Shown piece by piece: positions 62,438 to 64,000 of a DNA stretch of 64,000 bases. The first letter of the stretch is position 1; each line of letters opens with the position of its first letter. The notes under the pieces were generated by a model. The model saw only the letters and a program-made list of their open reading frames with translations, did not search any database and was not told the origin of the DNA. Position numbers and translations under genes: made by a program. Origin of the DNA: Spirosoma endbachense (GTDB taxonomy: Bacteria; Bacteroidota; Bacteroidia; Cytophagales; Spirosomataceae); NCBI RefSeq assembly GCF_010233585.1, contig NZ_CP045997.1, positions 7,987,896 to 8,051,895 on the forward strand, read 5' to 3'.

Positions 62438-64000
62438 ATGCAAAAACTCTATGCAGTTTGGGTAATTCTATTACTCATTCCGTTCGGATTGTCGGCACAG
62501 TCGCCAGACAGTCCATCAAATACAACCAATGCTTCACTGACCGGCACCGTCCGGGCCGACAATGGCGAACTGCTTCCTGGCGTAAACATTGTCCTGAAAG
62601 GGCAGACAAAAGGTACTGTCACTGATGCCAACGGGCAGTTCAGCTTATCTGCCAAACCTGGCGATCTAGTAGTACTATCGGCTATTGGGTACAAAACAAT
62701 TGAGGTGCGCGCAACGGGTTCGACGCCATTACGGGTGCAACTCGAAGCCGATTTGCGGCAGCTCAATGAAGTGATTGTGGTCGGCTATGGTACTGCGGAA
62801 CGAAAAAACCTCATCGGTTCCATCGCCAAAATAGACCCCAGCGACACAAAAGTTATTCCGGTCGGGAGCGTAGACGCCCAATTGCAGGGCAAAGTGCCGG
62901 GCGTTCAGATTTCGAGTGCCACGGGTGTACCCGGCGAACGGGTCAATATTCGGGTGCGCGGGGCGACGTCCATCAACGGCAGTAATGACCCGCTTTACGT
63001 GGTCGATGGCGTGTTTATCAATAACAATAGCCTGCAAAGTATCAGTACGGGCGGTAAGGCGACCTCTCCAATTGCCGACATTAACCCGTCCGACATCGAA
63101 AGCATGGAAATTCTGAAAGATGCCGAAGCAACGGCTCTGTACGGTTCGCGCGGAGCTAATGGCGTTGTGATCATCACCACGAAACGGGGAGCGTTTGGTC
63201 AGCGGCCAACGATCAAGATCGATGCTTCGGCGGGGGCTGCCAAAGCGGCTAAACTTTGGGACCTGACAACCGGCCCGGAGCACGCTACGCTGGTGAACGA
63301 ATGGTGGGTGAATACTGGCAAAGACGATCCGACGCTAAACCGGACGGTTGCTAACCGCCCATTCCGGCCTGTATCGGAGGGTGGGCGCGGGCTTCCCGAG
63401 GAGCAAAAAACGTACGATCGGCTGGGCGAACTGTTTCGTACGGCCCAACTCCGAAATTACGATATTTCGCTGACGGGCGGTACCCAAACGACCAAATACT
63501 ACATTGGCGGTGGCTACAATACGCAGGAAGCCATTATTCGGCCTATTGATTTTAGCCGTGCCAGTTTTAAAGTAAACCTCGATCAGCAGGTAAACGATAA
63601 GATTCAGGTTGGGGTAAGTAATACGTTTACCCGCACCTACCGCAATCAGGGTCGCGCGGGCGATGGTCCGGCCGGAGGGCTGTTGCAGGCTGCGTTGCAT
63701 ACGCCTACCTACCTGTCACCAACGAATGATCAGGGCGTTTTGGTTGGCCGGGCCGGGTTCGATAACCTCACCCTGCTGATCAATAATTACAATGTTCACA
63801 CCACCAGTCTTCGCTACATTGGCAATCTCTACGCCGATGCTCAACTGCTGCCGGGTCTGAAATTCCGGACCAGTTTCGGCATTGACTACAACAACTACAA
63901 CGAGTCGGAATACTGGAATTCGCTCCTGATTTCGGGAAGCCCCAACGGTTATGCAACATCGAGCGTCAGCCAATACACAACCTGGCTGAACGAACAGACA
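62438..64000 (+). CDS. SusC/RagA family TonB-linked transporter, 5' part (runs off right edge)
   Basis: The frame is open from the ATG at 62438 to the window edge, exactly 521 codons. Signal MQKLYAVWVILLLIPFGLSA; regulatory-like domain LTGTVRADNGELLPGVNIV; plug LNEVIVVGYGTAERKNLIG; SusC signature MEILKDAEATALYGSRGAN; then barrel strands. The plug start and signature assign it to the SusC family without doubt. Its partner SusD must follow outside. The leader before it is structured. It probably opens another locus; its ligand is unknown. Confidence 0.95.
   Translation, partial: MQKLYAVWVILLLIPFGLSAQSPDSPSNTTNASLTGTVRADNGELLPGVNIVLKGQTKGTVTDANGQFSLSAKPGDLVVLSAIGYKTIEVRATGSTPLRVQLEADLRQLNEVIVVGYGTAERKNLIGSIAKIDPSDTKVIPVGSVDAQLQGKVPGVQISSATGVPGERVNIRVRGATSINGSNDPLYVVDGVFINNNSLQSISTGGKATSPIADINPSDIESMEILKDAEATALYGSRGANGVVIITTKRGAFGQRPTIKIDASAGAAKAAKLWDLTTGPEHATLVNEWWVNTGKDDPTLNRTVANRPFRPVSEGGRGLPEEQKTYDRLGELFRTAQLRNYDISLTGGTQTTKYYIGGGYNTQEAIIRPIDFSRASFKVNLDQQVNDKIQVGVSNTFTRTYRNQGRAGDGPAGGLLQAALHTPTYLSPTNDQGVLVGRAGFDNLTLLINNYNVHTTSLRYIGNLYADAQLLPGLKFRTSFGIDYNNYNESEYWNSLLISGSPNGYATSSVSQYTTWLNEQT

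Noticed and set aside
1..64000. tRNA, rRNA or phage genes
   Set aside because: No cloverleaf-like or rRNA-like stretch and no integrase or phage structural gene was recognised.

Overview
The window comes from a Bacteroidota chromosome, most likely Cytophagales and close to Spirosoma. The evidence is four complete SusC/RagA TonB-dependent transporters plus a fifth running off the right edge, four SusD-type lipoproteins, a FecR-type anti-sigma factor, a head-GIN protein, DUF2851 and DUF4127 proteins, Tat-exported Gfo/Idh/MocA enzymes, TAnnTTTG-type -7 promoter elements, and few Shine-Dalgarno sequences. This assignment rests on gene content only; no rRNA or tRNA gene was seen.

Layout. 1-4198 (-) is the N-terminal part of a giant secreted adhesin-like protein (DUF11-like, SdrD_B and near-identical 68-residue tandem repeats) that leaves the window on the left. 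4474-5500 holds one doubtful small ORF and a decayed IS630-like transposase end. 5732-8456 (+) is a two-enzyme guanidino module (arginine deiminase family, then CtlX-like). 8700-16446 is a patchwork of small enzymes and regulators: SDR plus AraC, a Gfo/Idh enzyme, MarR with two matching operators and a truncated downstream target, a head-GIN protein, two further SDRs and an OmpW/PorT-like barrel. Large palindromes lie between several of these genes. 16447-29073 (-) holds a subtilisin and two SusC/SusD systems whose SusC genes share a nearly identical promoter, leader and signal-peptide DNA. A divergent M20 amidohydrolase follows, then an SDR and a DUF2851 protein.

33245-42453 (-) is a polysaccharide-utilization-like locus read FecR, SusC, SusD, TIM-barrel isomerase/epimerase, DUF1080 (3-keto-disaccharide hydrolase family), Gfo/Idh. 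It has no classical glycoside hydrolase. The enzyme trio matches the gene set known for oxidation-dependent (3-keto) glycoside cleavage, so this locus may take up a glycoside and open it by C3 oxidation and elimination instead of by a classical retaining or inverting hydrolase.

43950-61929 (+) is a long co-oriented cluster: ROK regulator, AGE-family epimerase, FucP-like MFS transporter, DUF4127, SusC, SusD, FAD-dependent oxidoreductase, GH20 hexosaminidase, a PQQ-dehydrogenase/PKD/cytochrome c/CBM6-like fusion, and Gfo/Idh. It looks like an amino-sugar (GlcNAc/ManNAc-type) glycan locus with an unusual share of redox enzymes. The final SusC gene (62438-64000, incomplete) is preceded by a leader with two strong hairpins and probably opens another locus.

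The most unusual points are the 3-keto glycoside locus, DUF4127 embedded in an amino-sugar locus, the paired MarR operators in front of a truncated gene, and a 72-bp perfect palindrome at 14398-14469.
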